In this document: piece after piece, positions 24,981 to 34,438 of the stretch | Position numbering within the stretch: position 1 is the first letter of the stretch | How the letters are laid out: every line of letters begins with the position of its first letter | From: JAAXHF01 sp963665955 | GTDB lineage: Bacteria; Desulfobacterota; Binatia; Bin18 | Reading direction: 5' to 3' | DNA: 64,000 nucleotides | Assembly (NCBI GenBank): GCA_965231765.1 | Contig: OZ246887.1 | Coordinates: 3,410,001 to 3,474,000 of the forward strand | Notes under the pieces: model-generated | Seen by the model: the letters and a program-made list of their open reading frames with translations, nothing else | Told to the model about the DNA's origin: nothing | The model's database searches: none | Translations under genes and position numbers: made by a program

Positions 24981-25024
24981 AAAAAGAAATGGTGGAGAGC
25001 TACCCTCTATTCCAAGTAGCTCTC
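24981..25024 (-). terminator. Rho-independent terminator for the amidohydrolase gene
   Basis: GAGAGCTAC (24995-25003) pairs perfectly with GTAGCTCTC (25016-25024) around a 12-base loop. Read on the minus strand, the stem is followed within a few bases by TTTCTTTTTT. It lies about 50 bases after the end of the minus-strand amidohydrolase gene. The stem may also stop transcripts coming from the plus strand. Confidence 0.65.
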
Positions 25025-25072
25025 TCGCATATGGATCATATCAAAAGCCGAGTATGAAATTTGAAAACTCCT

Positions 25073-26170
25073 TTAAACCCCATACAAGCGATGAATATTA
25101 TCGTACGTAATTTTGCGCTTCACTTCAGCCGAAATATTAACAAAGTTCTGCTCAACCACCGCGCGTGAATTGGGCCACGTTGAGGCTCGATGCGGAAAGT
25201 CTGAGGCCCACATAAAGTTATCTTCGCCCACAAGCTGGCTGGTCAGCACCCCCGGTCGGTCGTCTTGGAACGTGGCGTAGATCTGACGCTTGAAGTATTC
25301 ACTCGGCGGCATCGTGATCGGGGTTGGATCAATGTAGCGCAAGGTCTCATACGAGATGTCGAGACGGTTGAGATAATGGGCAATCCAGCCAATATCGTTT
25401 TCTGCTGACACAAGCTTGAGACCGGGAAAGCGCTCCAGCACGCCATTATAGATGAGGTCAGTCAGCGAATACTGGACCTCATGAATAATCGACATATTGG
25501 AGGCGACGCGGCCTTTTTTGAGCCGAATGTTCTGTTTACCGGTCAAGATATGTAAGCTCACCGGCATATTCAGGTCCTGAGCGGCCGCCCAGAAGGGATC
25601 ATAGTGCGGGTCGCTGAAGGGTACATCGCCGGGAGCGGCCGCATTCATCATTGCTCCACGTATCCCTTTCTTGGCAATGCGCTGGAGTTCTGTGACGGCT
25701 GTGCCGACATCTTGCAGCGCAATCAGTCCAAGTCCAATGAGTCGCCTTGGATTATGGCTGGAAAATTCAGCAATCCAGTCATTATAGGCCCGAAAGCTGG
25801 CCCACTGGAGGGCGGTGTCTTTCAGATGGAACAGAAACATACCCAGCGTGGTATACAGCACTTCGCCTTCCACGCCATCAACATCTTGGTCTTTGAGCCG
25901 TTCGGCTGGGTCCCAACCGCTGGGGCGGGCTTCCTCGTAGCCCACATTTTGGTTGGCGGCCAGCTCTTTGGGATCTTTGCCTGCTGCAAAGCCACCTCCA
26001 ACTGGAAAGGGAGTGAGCCCTTCGGCTACGAGAAAGCTGCCCTGTTTGCCCTCGTGGTTTTTGATGACGCGCGGGGCGCGGTCGCGAAACGCGTGGTCTA
26101 CACGCTCTACCCACAAATTTGCGGGTTCCATAGTATGCGAGTCAGCTGAGAAAATAGGAGCGTTTGCCAT
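25073..26170 (-). CDS. Amidohydrolase family protein (amidohydrolase 2)
   Basis: 365-residue TIM-barrel metal hydrolase or decarboxylase of the ACMSD/amidohydrolase 2 type (PF04909). The N-terminal metal site FSADSHTMEP has Asp10 and His12 in the DxH arrangement. Further His fall in PVSLHI and FPHRAS, and the C-terminus NIHRLYGV is typical. AGGAGGAGA lies upstream of the ATG, and a strong promoter-like sequence lies at 26200-26229. It is divergent from the acyl-CoA carboxylase. Members commonly decarboxylate or hydrolyse aromatic and cyclic acids; the substrate is unknown. Confidence 0.88.
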   Translation of the reverse strand: MANAPIFSADSHTMEPANLWVERVDHAFRDRAPRVIKNHEGKQGSFLVAEGLTPFPVGGGFAAGKDPKELAANQNVGYEEARPSGWDPAERLKDQDVDGVEGEVLYTTLGMFLFHLKDTALQWASFRAYNDWIAEFSSHNPRRLIGLGLIALQDVGTAVTELQRIAKKGIRGAMMNAAAPGDVPFSDPHYDPFWAAAQDLNMPVSLHILTGKQNIRLKKGRVASNMSIIHEVQYSLTDLIYNGVLERFPGLKLVSAENDIGWIAHYLNRLDISYETLRYIDPTPITMPPSEYFKRQIYATFQDDRPGVLTSQLVGEDNFMWASDFPHRASTWPNSRAVVEQNFVNISAEVKRKITYDNIHRLYGV

Positions 26171-26199
26171 ACATTCTCCTCCTTATTTTGGGAGCTGTG

Positions 26200-26229
26200 A
26201 TTATCTCGCAAGCGCTTCCATTCTGTCAA
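26200..26229 (-). promoter_or_regulatory. Promoter of the amidohydrolase gene
   Basis: On the minus strand a perfect TTGACA (26224-26229) and GATAAT (26200-26205) are separated by 18 bases. The predicted start is about 25 bases before the AGGAGGAGA ribosome site. This is the best sigma70-type match I saw in the window. Confidence 0.6.
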
Positions 26230-26330
26230 TGGAAAACGTGCAATAAAATCTATAGGTGTTTGACGAAGAGATCGTCTTTCGGGTACGTATGCGAGGCAGA
26301 AATACGCAGAATTTCAGAAAGTAGGGGTTC

Positions 26331-29300
26331 ATGAGTCTGACACGTCTTTTAGTCGCAAACAGGGGTGAAATTGCTATCCGGATCATGCGCGCGGCGGCCG
26401 AGCTGGCTATCCAGACGGTGGCTGTTTTCTCTGAGGACGATGCCGAGTCATTGCACACACAAAAAGCCGATGAAGCCCGTCCGCTACGTGATGCGGGTGT
26501 TGGCGCCTATTTGGATGCTGAGCACATTTTGGCTGTGGCCAAAGAAGCTGGCTGTGATGCTATTCATCCCGGTTACGGTTTTCTGAGTGAGAACGCGGGC
26601 TTTGCCCGACGTTGTGCTGAGGAAGGTCTGACCTTTGTCGGGCCCCGGGCAGAAACTCTGGAGCTGTTTGGTGATAAAGTCCAGGCGCGCTCATTAGCCG
26701 AGCGCTGCCAGGTGCCGGTACTGCCTGGAACGACACAGCCGACGAGCCTTGAAGAAGCGCAGGTGTTTCTCTCGTCTTTAGGCGATGGCGGAGCCATGAT
26801 GATCAAGGCCGTCGCTGGTGGTGGTGGTCGTGGCATGCGGGTCGTGCAGAGTCCGACCGAGCTTGAGGAGGCGTATATACGCTGCCAGTCAGAGGCCAAG
26901 ACTGCCTTTGGCAACAGTGATGTCTATGTCGAGCAACTCATGCCACGCGCCCGCCATATCGAAGTCCAAATCGTGGGTGACGGATCTGGTGCGGTTAGCC
27001 ACCTGTGGGAGCGCGAGTGCAGCATTCAACGCCGCCATCAGAAGCTGGTTGAAATCGCACCTAGCCCTGGACTGCCCTCTGCTCTGCGCGATCAGCTCAT
27101 TGCTGCCGCCGTCCTGTTAGCCGGGACCGTGCGCTACACCAACGTTGGCACGTTCGAATTTTTGGTCGCTGCAAACGCCACAGATGGCGGCACACGCTAC
27201 GCATTCATTGAAGCCAATGCGCGTTTGCAGGTCGAACATACGGTGACTGAAGAAGTGACAGGTGTTGATATTGTCAAACTCCAGCTGCAACTCGCCGCCG
27301 GGCAATCGCTCGCAGCATTAGAGATCGAGCAAGCCAACATACCAGCGCCACGTGGATTTGCCATGCAAGTCCGCATTAATATGGAGACCATGCAGGCCGA
27401 TGGCACGGCGCGGCCTGCTGGCGGAGTCCTGACCGCATTCGAAGTCCCCTCAGGGCCTGGCCTGCGGACTGATTCGTTTGGGTATGCTGGGTATCGCACC
27501 AGTCCACGCTTTGATTCATTACTGGCCAAACTGATTGGTCACAGCCCGTCACGAAAATTTTCGGATGTTGTGACCCGAACGTATCGCGCATTATGTGAGT
27601 TTCGAATCGAAGGTGTGCCAACCAATATTCCCTTTTTGCAGAGCTTGTTGCAGCACCCTGATTTTGTGGCGAATCAGGTCTATACCGGCTTTGTTGAAGA
27701 GCACCTTGCAGAGCTGGTGTCCTCTGAGAACGGCACCCATCAGCAGCTATTCTTTGCCCAGCCTGGCGTGGTAACACAAGCCGGTAAACCAACTCTTGCA
27801 GGCGTCAAAGTCGATACTGTCGATCCCTTAGCAGTGCTCGATTTTGGCAAAGGCGAGGGCGGTGCACAAACCGTTGCCACGAGCGCTGTTCCTGCTGTGG
27901 CAGCAGCGGCGTTTGATATTGTTGGACCGGAAGGCAGTGTGGCTGTTGAAGCGCCGATGCAAGGCACAATCGTCAGCTTGGGTGTTCAGGAGGGCGACGC
28001 GGTCTACGCCGGCAAGCGGCTGTTGATCATGGAAGCCATGAAGATGGAGCACGTCATCCAGGCCGAGAGCAGCGGCATCGTGCAACAGATCACCGTGGCT
28101 GAAGGCGACACCGTGTACGAAGGTCACCCGCTTGTTTTTATTGAAGAGGGTGACGTCGATGTCGCAGAAACAGAGGAGCGGGCAGCGATTGATCTTGACT
28201 ACATCCGCCCAGACCTGGCTGAAGTTGTTGAACGGCACGAGGTTGGGCTTGATGCCGCTCGTCCTCAATCGGTGGCACGCCGCCGGAAGACCGGCCAGCG
28301 TACGAGCCGTGAGAATGTGACTGACTTATGTGATCCAGACACCTTTGTGGAGTATGGCCCGGTAGTCGTCGCGGCCCAGCGCCGCCGGCGCTCACTCGAA
28401 GATCTGATCAAGAACACTCCGGCTGATGGTATGCTGGCTGGTATCGGCAGTATCAACGGCAATCTGTTTGACGATGACCGCGCTCAGTGTGTTGTGTTGG
28501 CGTACGATTACACGGTGTTAGCTGGCACCCAGGGTTTTAAAAATCATTACAAAAAAGATCGCATGTTCGAGCTGGCCAAGAAGTGGAAGCGGCCAGTCGT
28601 ATTCTTCGCCGAAGGCGGCGGCGGTCGGCCTGGTGATACCGACTGGTCGAGCCCGGCTGGTCTTGATGTCATGGCCTTCCACCTGTGGGGTGGATTGAGT
28701 GGTCTGGTGCCTCTTGTTGGCGTGACCTCAGGCCGTTGCTTTGCGGGCAATGCAGTTATTCTTGGCTGTTGTGACGTGATTATTGCGACCGGGGGCTCTA
28801 ACATCGGTATGGGCGGTCCGGCCATGATCGAAGGTGGCGGGCTGGGTGTCTTCCGGCCAGAAGATGTCGGACCGATGGAGGTCCAGGTGCCGAACGGCGT
28901 CGTCGATATTGCGGTCAAAGACGAGGCCGAGGCTGTCCACGTGGCAAAGAAATATCTGTCCTATTTCCAGGGAGCAATAACAGACTGGGAGTGTGCCGAC
29001 CAGCGGCGGCTGCGCAGAATTGTGCCTGAGAATCGTCTGCGGGTGTACGAAGTTCGCGATGTCATCGATACACTGGCTGACACTGACTCGGTGCTAGAGA
29101 TCCGTCGTCACTTCGGGGTTGGTATGGTTACCGTCTTGGCTCGAATCGAGGGGCGCCCGATTGGCATTATTGCCAATAATCCGAAACACTTGGGCGGTGC
29201 GATTGATAGCGACGCGGCTGATAAAGCGACGCGGTTCATGCAGCTGTGTGATGCCTTTGATATTCCCATCCTGATGTTGTGTGACACCCCAGGCAATATG

Positions 29301-29759
29301 GTTGGACCAGAGGAAGAGAAGGAAGCCCTCGTCCGGCATTGCTGTCGCATGTTTGTGACGGGCTCAAGTATCACGGTCCCCTTCTTTACCATCGTGCTGC
29401 GTAAGTCCTACGGTCTCGGTGCTCAGGGGATGGCTGGCGGGAGTTTCAAAGCTCCGATGTTTGCTGTCTCGTGGCCGACTGGAGAGTTTGGTGGCATGGG
29501 ACTAGAAGGAGCGGTCAAGCTTGGTTTTCGCAAAGAACTGGCCGCAGAGGAAGATCCACACAAGCGCAAAGAACTCTACGACCGTTTAGTCGACCAAATG
29601 TACGAGAACGGCAAAGCCCTCAGTACTGCTACGTACTTTGAGATTGACGATGTCATCGATCCCGCTGCGTCGCGGCGTTGGATCAGCAGTGCGCTACGTT
29701 CAGTGCCACCCCCACCGCCCCGTGAAGGCAAGAAACGGCCGTGTATTGATACGTGGTGA
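26331..29759 (+). CDS. Single-chain biotin-dependent acyl-CoA carboxylase
   Basis: 1142 residues combining all functions usually split between subunits. Biotin carboxylase (about 1-450): LVANRGEIAIRI start, AVAGGGGRGMR ATP-grasp loop, EANARLQVEHTVTE. A linker and BCCP domain (about 535-615) follow, with biotinyl Lys571 in MEAMKMEHV. The carboxyltransferase domain runs from about 650 to the end (GGGGRPGDTDW, CDTPGNMVGPEEE, LRKSYGLGAQGM). The BC-BCCP-CT order in one chain is that of bacterial long-chain acyl-CoA carboxylases; acetyl-, propionyl- and longer acyl-CoA are all possible substrates. TAGGGG precedes the ATG. The gene converges on cusA with an 18-base gap. Confidence 0.93.
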   Translation: MSLTRLLVANRGEIAIRIMRAAAELAIQTVAVFSEDDAESLHTQKADEARPLRDAGVGAYLDAEHILAVAKEAGCDAIHPGYGFLSENAGFARRCAEEGLTFVGPRAETLELFGDKVQARSLAERCQVPVLPGTTQPTSLEEAQVFLSSLGDGGAMMIKAVAGGGGRGMRVVQSPTELEEAYIRCQSEAKTAFGNSDVYVEQLMPRARHIEVQIVGDGSGAVSHLWERECSIQRRHQKLVEIAPSPGLPSALRDQLIAAAVLLAGTVRYTNVGTFEFLVAANATDGGTRYAFIEANARLQVEHTVTEEVTGVDIVKLQLQLAAGQSLAALEIEQANIPAPRGFAMQVRINMETMQADGTARPAGGVLTAFEVPSGPGLRTDSFGYAGYRTSPRFDSLLAKLIGHSPSRKFSDVVTRTYRALCEFRIEGVPTNIPFLQSLLQHPDFVANQVYTGFVEEHLAELVSSENGTHQQLFFAQPGVVTQAGKPTLAGVKVDTVDPLAVLDFGKGEGGAQTVATSAVPAVAAAAFDIVGPEGSVAVEAPMQGTIVSLGVQEGDAVYAGKRLLIMEAMKMEHVIQAESSGIVQQITVAEGDTVYEGHPLVFIEEGDVDVAETEERAAIDLDYIRPDLAEVVERHEVGLDAARPQSVARRRKTGQRTSRENVTDLCDPDTFVEYGPVVVAAQRRRRSLEDLIKNTPADGMLAGIGSINGNLFDDDRAQCVVLAYDYTVLAGTQGFKNHYKKDRMFELAKKWKRPVVFFAEGGGGRPGDTDWSSPAGLDVMAFHLWGGLSGLVPLVGVTSGRCFAGNAVILGCCDVIIATGGSNIGMGGPAMIEGGGLGVFRPEDVGPMEVQVPNGVVDIAVKDEAEAVHVAKKYLSYFQGAITDWECADQRRLRRIVPENRLRVYEVRDVIDTLADTDSVLEIRRHFGVGMVTVLARIEGRPIGIIANNPKHLGGAIDSDAADKATRFMQLCDAFDIPILMLCDTPGNMVGPEEEKEALVRHCCRMFVTGSSITVPFFTIVLRKSYGLGAQGMAGGSFKAPMFAVSWPTGEFGGMGLEGAVKLGFRKELAAEEDPHKRKELYDRLVDQMYENGKALSTATYFEIDDVIDPAASRRWISSALRSVPPPPPREGKKRPCIDTW

Positions 29760-29777
29760 GCCTCTTCAAAAGCCCGT

Positions 29778-32700
29778 TTAGGCGAGTTCTGTGTCCCTCT
29801 CTTGCTCGACGCTACGACTTTTCCAGACAGCAAAAATAGCAGGATAGACCGTCAGTTCCAGGAGAAATGACGTGATGAGCCCCCCAACCATAGGCACAGC
29901 AATGCGGCGCATCACATCTGCCCCCGTGCCAGCACTCCACATAATCGGGAGCAGCCCGATAAACGTAGTCAGCACGGTCATGAGTTTAGGCCGAATACGC
30001 TTGGCTGCCCCTTCAACAATCGCCTCTTCAAGCTCTTGTGCCGTACGCAGTTGTCCTTCTTTCTCTCGCTTTCTGTAGGCAAGCGTGAGATACAGCAGCA
30101 TCACGACTCCGGTCTCTGCATCGAGCCCCGCCAGCGCAATCATGCCGACCCATACGGCAACGCTGAGATTATAATCAAGGAGAAACAACAGCCAGACTGC
30201 ACCGATGAGAGAGAAGGGAAAAGCCAGCAACACGATACCGGTTTCGGTGACGGACCGGGTATTCAGATATAACAGAAAGAAGACAATGCCGAGCGTGACC
30301 GGGACAATGACCTTGAGCCGTTCTTTTGCCCGCTCGAAATAGGTGAACTGTCCGGCCCAATCGAGCCAATATCCAGCTGGAAGGTTGACCCGCTCTGCGA
30401 CAACCTTTCGGGCGTCAGCTACATAATCAGCAATCCCCCGGTCTGTCACATCCACAAAGACGAAGCTGACGAGTTGCCCGTCTTCGCTCCGCAGCATCGG
30501 TGGACCAGTCGTCAACTCTACCTCGGCCACTTGGCTCATAGGAATCTGCGCGCCCCTCGGGGTTGGCACGAGCACCCGCTTGAGCGTTTCGAGGTCCTCA
30601 CGAAACTCGCGTGCATAGCGCACGTTAATGGGATACCGCTCCCGCCCTTCAATGACTTCGGCAATGTTCGTGCCGCCGATAGCCGACATCATCACCTCTT
30701 CAATATCCTCCACCGTCAGACTATGCCGGGCCGCCTCCTCACGCTTCACATGAAAGTCAATGAAATAGCCGCCCGTGACCCGCTCAGCAAAAGCGCTACG
30801 AGTATACGGCTGTGTCCGGGTATCTTCCTGCAAGGCACGCTCAATCCCAACCGAGATCTCCTCAATTGTTGCAAGGTCTGGCCCAAACACCTTAATCCCC
30901 AGCGCGCTCCGAATGCCTGTCGCGAGCATCTCGGTGCGCGTCTGCACGGGCATCCACCAGATGTTGGGCATGCCAGGATAGCGCATCGCCTGGTCCATCT
31001 CAGCGATAAGCCCTTCCCAAGTGAGCCCGGGTCGCCACTCTGATTCAGGCTTGAGTACCACCACGGATTCCACCATCGACAGCGGCGCAGGGTCAGTCGC
31101 CGTGCGTGCCCGCCCGATTTTCCCGAACACGGATTGCACCTCAGGAAACTTTTTGAGTTCGCGATCCATAGATTGCAGCACGGAGGATGCCTCAGTAATC
31201 GACATCCCAGGCAGGGCGGTGGGCATATACAGGATAGTCCCTTCGTTGAGGGCTGGCATGAACTCATTGCCCAGCCGGAAAAAGACGGGGACAGTTGCCG
31301 CCATCATGCTGAGAGCAATGGCGATAGTAATAAAGCGATGCCGCACGACCCAGCGCACGACGGGCGTGTATCCGGCAATGAGCCAGCGGTTGAGTGGATT
31401 CGCCTCTTCGCGTCGGATACGTCCCCGGATGAAAAGCACCGCTAGGGCTGGAGTGAGCGTTATTGCGAGAAGCGACGCAAACCCTATTGAATACGTTTTG
31501 GTGAACGCCAGCGGCTTAAAGAGTCGGCCTTCACTACCCGTGAGGGTAAACACCGGCAGGAAGGAGACCGTGATAACCAAGAGCGAAAAAAAGAGGCTCG
31601 GCCCAACCTCCTGCATGGCATGAATGACCACGGCGGTTCGTTCTTCCTGGCGTCCGCCGCCTTCCCATGCTTCGAGTTTTCGGTGGATGTTTTCAATAAT
31701 GATGATGGAGGCATCGACCATTGCCCCGACGGCGACGGCAATCCCCCCCAGAGACATGATGTTTGCCGTGAGCTGCTGGCCGAGCATAGGAATAAAGGCG
31801 AGCAGCACGGCAATCGGGAGCGTGATGATAGGGACAAGGGCCGAGCGAGCATGCAGAAGAAAAACAGCGATAACGAGACTCACGACCATCATTTCTTCAA
31901 TGAGGGTGTGGCGCAGCGTGTCGATGGCGCGCAGAATCAACTCAGAGCGGTCATAGGTAATAACAAGCTCAACCCCTTCGGGGAGAGAATCTTTGACCTC
32001 GGCCAACCGCTTTTTGATGGCGTCGATGACCGTGAGCGCGTTCTCGCCGTAGCGCATAACGACGATGCCCCCGACCGTCTCGCCTTCTCCATTGAGCTCG
32101 GCCAATCCCCGACGTTGGTCTGGCCCGAGCCGAACAGTCGCCACATCGCGCACCAGCACAGGCACGCCCTCGCCGTTCACGGTGAGCGGAATCGTCTCCA
32201 AGTCCTGCGTTGACTGAATATAGCCACGGCCACGAATGAAATGTTCATGGCCAGCGATTTCGAGTACGCGCCCGCCCACGTCGTTGTTGGAGCGCCGAAT
32301 CGCTTGTATGACATCACGCACTGGAATCCCGAAGGCCAGGAGTTTATTGGGGTCAAGGTTGACCTGATACTGTTTGACAAAGCCGCCGACTGACGCGACT
32401 TCCGCTACGCCTTCAACGCTCTCCAGCCAGTAGCGGATAGTCCAATCCTGGAGGCTGCGCAGCTCGGCCAAGTTGTTCTTGCCGGTCTGATCTACCAAGG
32501 CATACTCGAACACCCAGCCGACACCTGTGGCATCCGGACCGAGCATCGGATTGATGCCTTCCGGCAGCCTCCCTTGCGCACTGTTCAGGTATTCCAACAC
32601 CCGCGAGCGTGCCCAGTAGATATCCGTACCATCTTCAAAAATAACATAAACAAACGAGAGTCCGAGGAAGGATTGGCCCCGGACAAACTTGACCCGCGGG

Positions 32701-32957
32701 GCGGCGAGCAGGGTGGTCGAAAGCGGATAGGTGATTTGGTCCTCTACGAGGTCAGGGCTTCTCCCCGGCCATTCGGTAAAGATAATCACCTGCGCATCAG
32801 ACAGGTCAGGCACGGCATCGAGCGGGATGTGGCGCAGGGAGTAATACCCCCAGAGCGCCAGCGCCACGACCGAGAAGATGATGAGAAACGGATTACGCGC
32901 AGAAGCGGCAATCACGCGCTGAATAAAGCTAGGCTGGTCAGTCGGGTCGTTTACCAT
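29778..32957 (-). CDS. cusA: Cu(I)/Ag(I)-type RND efflux transporter
   Basis: Inner-membrane pump of a tripartite metal exporter, 1059 residues, a normal length. Twelve helices and two periplasmic loops of the HME-RND type are evident. Methionines matching the E. coli CusA copper path stand in YMPTALPGM, in APLSMVES after the RARTATDP motif, and in RTEMLATGI, which favours Cu(I)/Ag(I) over Zn/Co. Charged residues for proton transfer lie in the GAMVDASIIIIEN segment. The start overlaps the cusB stop by 7 bases. The order cusC-cusB-cusA is the usual operon. Metal specificity is an inference from the methionines. Confidence 0.92.
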   Translation of the reverse strand: MVNDPTDQPSFIQRVIAASARNPFLIIFSVVALALWGYYSLRHIPLDAVPDLSDAQVIIFTEWPGRSPDLVEDQITYPLSTTLLAAPRVKFVRGQSFLGLSFVYVIFEDGTDIYWARSRVLEYLNSAQGRLPEGINPMLGPDATGVGWVFEYALVDQTGKNNLAELRSLQDWTIRYWLESVEGVAEVASVGGFVKQYQVNLDPNKLLAFGIPVRDVIQAIRRSNNDVGGRVLEIAGHEHFIRGRGYIQSTQDLETIPLTVNGEGVPVLVRDVATVRLGPDQRRGLAELNGEGETVGGIVVMRYGENALTVIDAIKKRLAEVKDSLPEGVELVITYDRSELILRAIDTLRHTLIEEMMVVSLVIAVFLLHARSALVPIITLPIAVLLAFIPMLGQQLTANIMSLGGIAVAVGAMVDASIIIIENIHRKLEAWEGGGRQEERTAVVIHAMQEVGPSLFFSLLVITVSFLPVFTLTGSEGRLFKPLAFTKTYSIGFASLLAITLTPALAVLFIRGRIRREEANPLNRWLIAGYTPVVRWVVRHRFITIAIALSMMAATVPVFFRLGNEFMPALNEGTILYMPTALPGMSITEASSVLQSMDRELKKFPEVQSVFGKIGRARTATDPAPLSMVESVVVLKPESEWRPGLTWEGLIAEMDQAMRYPGMPNIWWMPVQTRTEMLATGIRSALGIKVFGPDLATIEEISVGIERALQEDTRTQPYTRSAFAERVTGGYFIDFHVKREEAARHSLTVEDIEEVMMSAIGGTNIAEVIEGRERYPINVRYAREFREDLETLKRVLVPTPRGAQIPMSQVAEVELTTGPPMLRSEDGQLVSFVFVDVTDRGIADYVADARKVVAERVNLPAGYWLDWAGQFTYFERAKERLKVIVPVTLGIVFFLLYLNTRSVTETGIVLLAFPFSLIGAVWLLFLLDYNLSVAVWVGMIALAGLDAETGVVMLLYLTLAYRKREKEGQLRTAQELEEAIVEGAAKRIRPKLMTVLTTFIGLLPIMWSAGTGADVMRRIAVPMVGGLITSFLLELTVYPAIFAVWKSRSVEQERDTELA

Positions 32958-34438
32958 TTGTCTATCCCCGCCTCGAGTTTGCTTTCAGAGGCAATCAGGA
33001 AATTGCCTGAGGTGACGACGGTGTCGCCTTCCTCCAGCCCGTCCAGGACGATAAACCCTTCTGCTACCTTTCTGCCGAGGGTGAGTGTTTGCGGTTGCAA
33101 GCGACCATCGCCACGGTCAATAAACGCCAGGTTCGTCTTGCCGGACATCATGACGGCTTCTTCAGGCACGATGAGCTGCTCACCAAAGGGAATCTGTAGC
33201 TCGACATTGACATACATGTCCGGCTTGAGCGTGCCGTTGGCATTTGGCACGTTGAGACGAATTCTGCCGGTGCGGGTGGTGGCGTCGAGATAGGGGTAGA
33301 TGTAGGCAACCTTCCCCGTAAAGGTTTTTCCTGGTTGATACGAGAGCGCCTGTTTGGCGGTCTGTCCAATCTGCACGAGCGGGATATCACTCTCGTACAG
33401 GTCCGCTTCGACCCACACATGCGAGAGGTCCGCCACCCGATAGAGCCGCATACCGGGTTCAATAGCGCTCCCCGCGACGACCCGTTTCTCTATAACCGTT
33501 CCCGTCACCGGTGATAGAATCGGAACATACTCGGCGACTTCTCTCGTTTCTGCCAGGTGGGCAATTTGGCCTTCGGTCAGATCCCACAGGCGGAGCCGAC
33601 GGCGGGTGGTGTCCAGCAGTGTGCGCTCCCGTCCGTTGGCTACGCCTGCCCGCCTCAGGCTCTCTAGAAACTCTTCTTGCGCGGACAGCAACTCAGGGCT
33701 GTAAATGGTACACAGCGGCGTGCCCTTTTTGACATGGATGCCAGTGTAATCGGCATACACTGTCCCAAGCCAGCCTCGGTATTTGAGTGTGATATCGGTG
33801 AGGCGGGTTTCATCATAGGTGACCCGTCCTATTGCGCGGATTGTCACTCCTACCTGTGTTCGGGCAACCGGTGCAGTTTTGACGCCGATGAGCTGCCGCT
33901 GGGTGGCGTCGATAACGAGAGTCCCAGCCTGCCCGTTTTCGCCTGGTGGTTCACTGCTGGTCGCTGGCGTATCGGTACGCCTGACAGGAAGTCCAGTGAC
34001 AAAGTTGAATCGTAGCTCGGCCTGGCGTCCGTCTGGCGCACGTATGGTCAATGCAATTGGCCACGACCCAGCCATGGCAAGGTCAAACGCGAGGCGGTAG
34101 CGTCCCGTTCCTTCGGGGGTCACCTGGCCCTGGCTGCGCATCTCAGGCATGACGCCCATAGCGTACATGGTGGCGCGGGCGTCAATCGTGGCGCCTTCAA
34201 CTGGTGCGCCGTGTGTGTCCCGAACGGTAAGCGTCAGAGTGTTTTTGCCCACGCGCGGAGGGTCAGGTTGAAAGGCGGCTGTTGCCTGAAACGGACCGAC
34301 CGTGTAAGTGGTGTTCTCTCCAGTGATTGGAGTTTGCACTGCGGACCACCAGGTAAAGAGCAGCCCCCGCGACATCCATCCTATGCCGAGCACAAGGAGC
34401 ACGACAACAGCTGCGGTCAGGGTGCGAGACCGTTTCAT
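32951..34438 (-). CDS. cusB: RND efflux periplasmic adaptor with N-terminal FixH/YtkA-like domain
   Basis: 495-residue membrane-fusion protein linking CusA to the outer-membrane channel. After an N-terminal anchor (about 8-30) comes a beta domain (about 42-155: TYTVGPFQATAAFQPDPPRVG and LAFDLAMAGSWPIALTI) resembling FixH/YtkA. Then the standard CusB-type parts follow: a beta-barrel start GVKTAPVARTQVGV, a hairpin PLCTIYSPELLSAQEEFL, and a C-terminal VVTSGNFLIASESKLEAG. The extra domain contains Met residues (MYAMGVMPEM) that could bind Cu(I). It overlaps cusC by 4 bases and cusA by 7. Confidence 0.9.
   Translation of the reverse strand: MKRSRTLTAAVVVLLVLGIGWMSRGLLFTWWSAVQTPITGENTTYTVGPFQATAAFQPDPPRVGKNTLTLTVRDTHGAPVEGATIDARATMYAMGVMPEMRSQGQVTPEGTGRYRLAFDLAMAGSWPIALTIRAPDGRQAELRFNFVTGLPVRRTDTPATSSEPPGENGQAGTLVIDATQRQLIGVKTAPVARTQVGVTIRAIGRVTYDETRLTDITLKYRGWLGTVYADYTGIHVKKGTPLCTIYSPELLSAQEEFLESLRRAGVANGRERTLLDTTRRRLRLWDLTEGQIAHLAETREVAEYVPILSPVTGTVIEKRVVAGSAIEPGMRLYRVADLSHVWVEADLYESDIPLVQIGQTAKQALSYQPGKTFTGKVAYIYPYLDATTRTGRIRLNVPNANGTLKPDMYVNVELQIPFGEQLIVPEEAVMMSGKTNLAFIDRGDGRLQPQTLTLGRKVAEGFIVLDGLEEGDTVVTSGNFLIASESKLEAGIDKW

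Noticed and set aside
31620..32213. Plus-strand frame opposite cusA
   Set aside because: CusA is highly conserved on the other strand and the antisense product looks like a codon shadow, His/Asp/Asn-rich.
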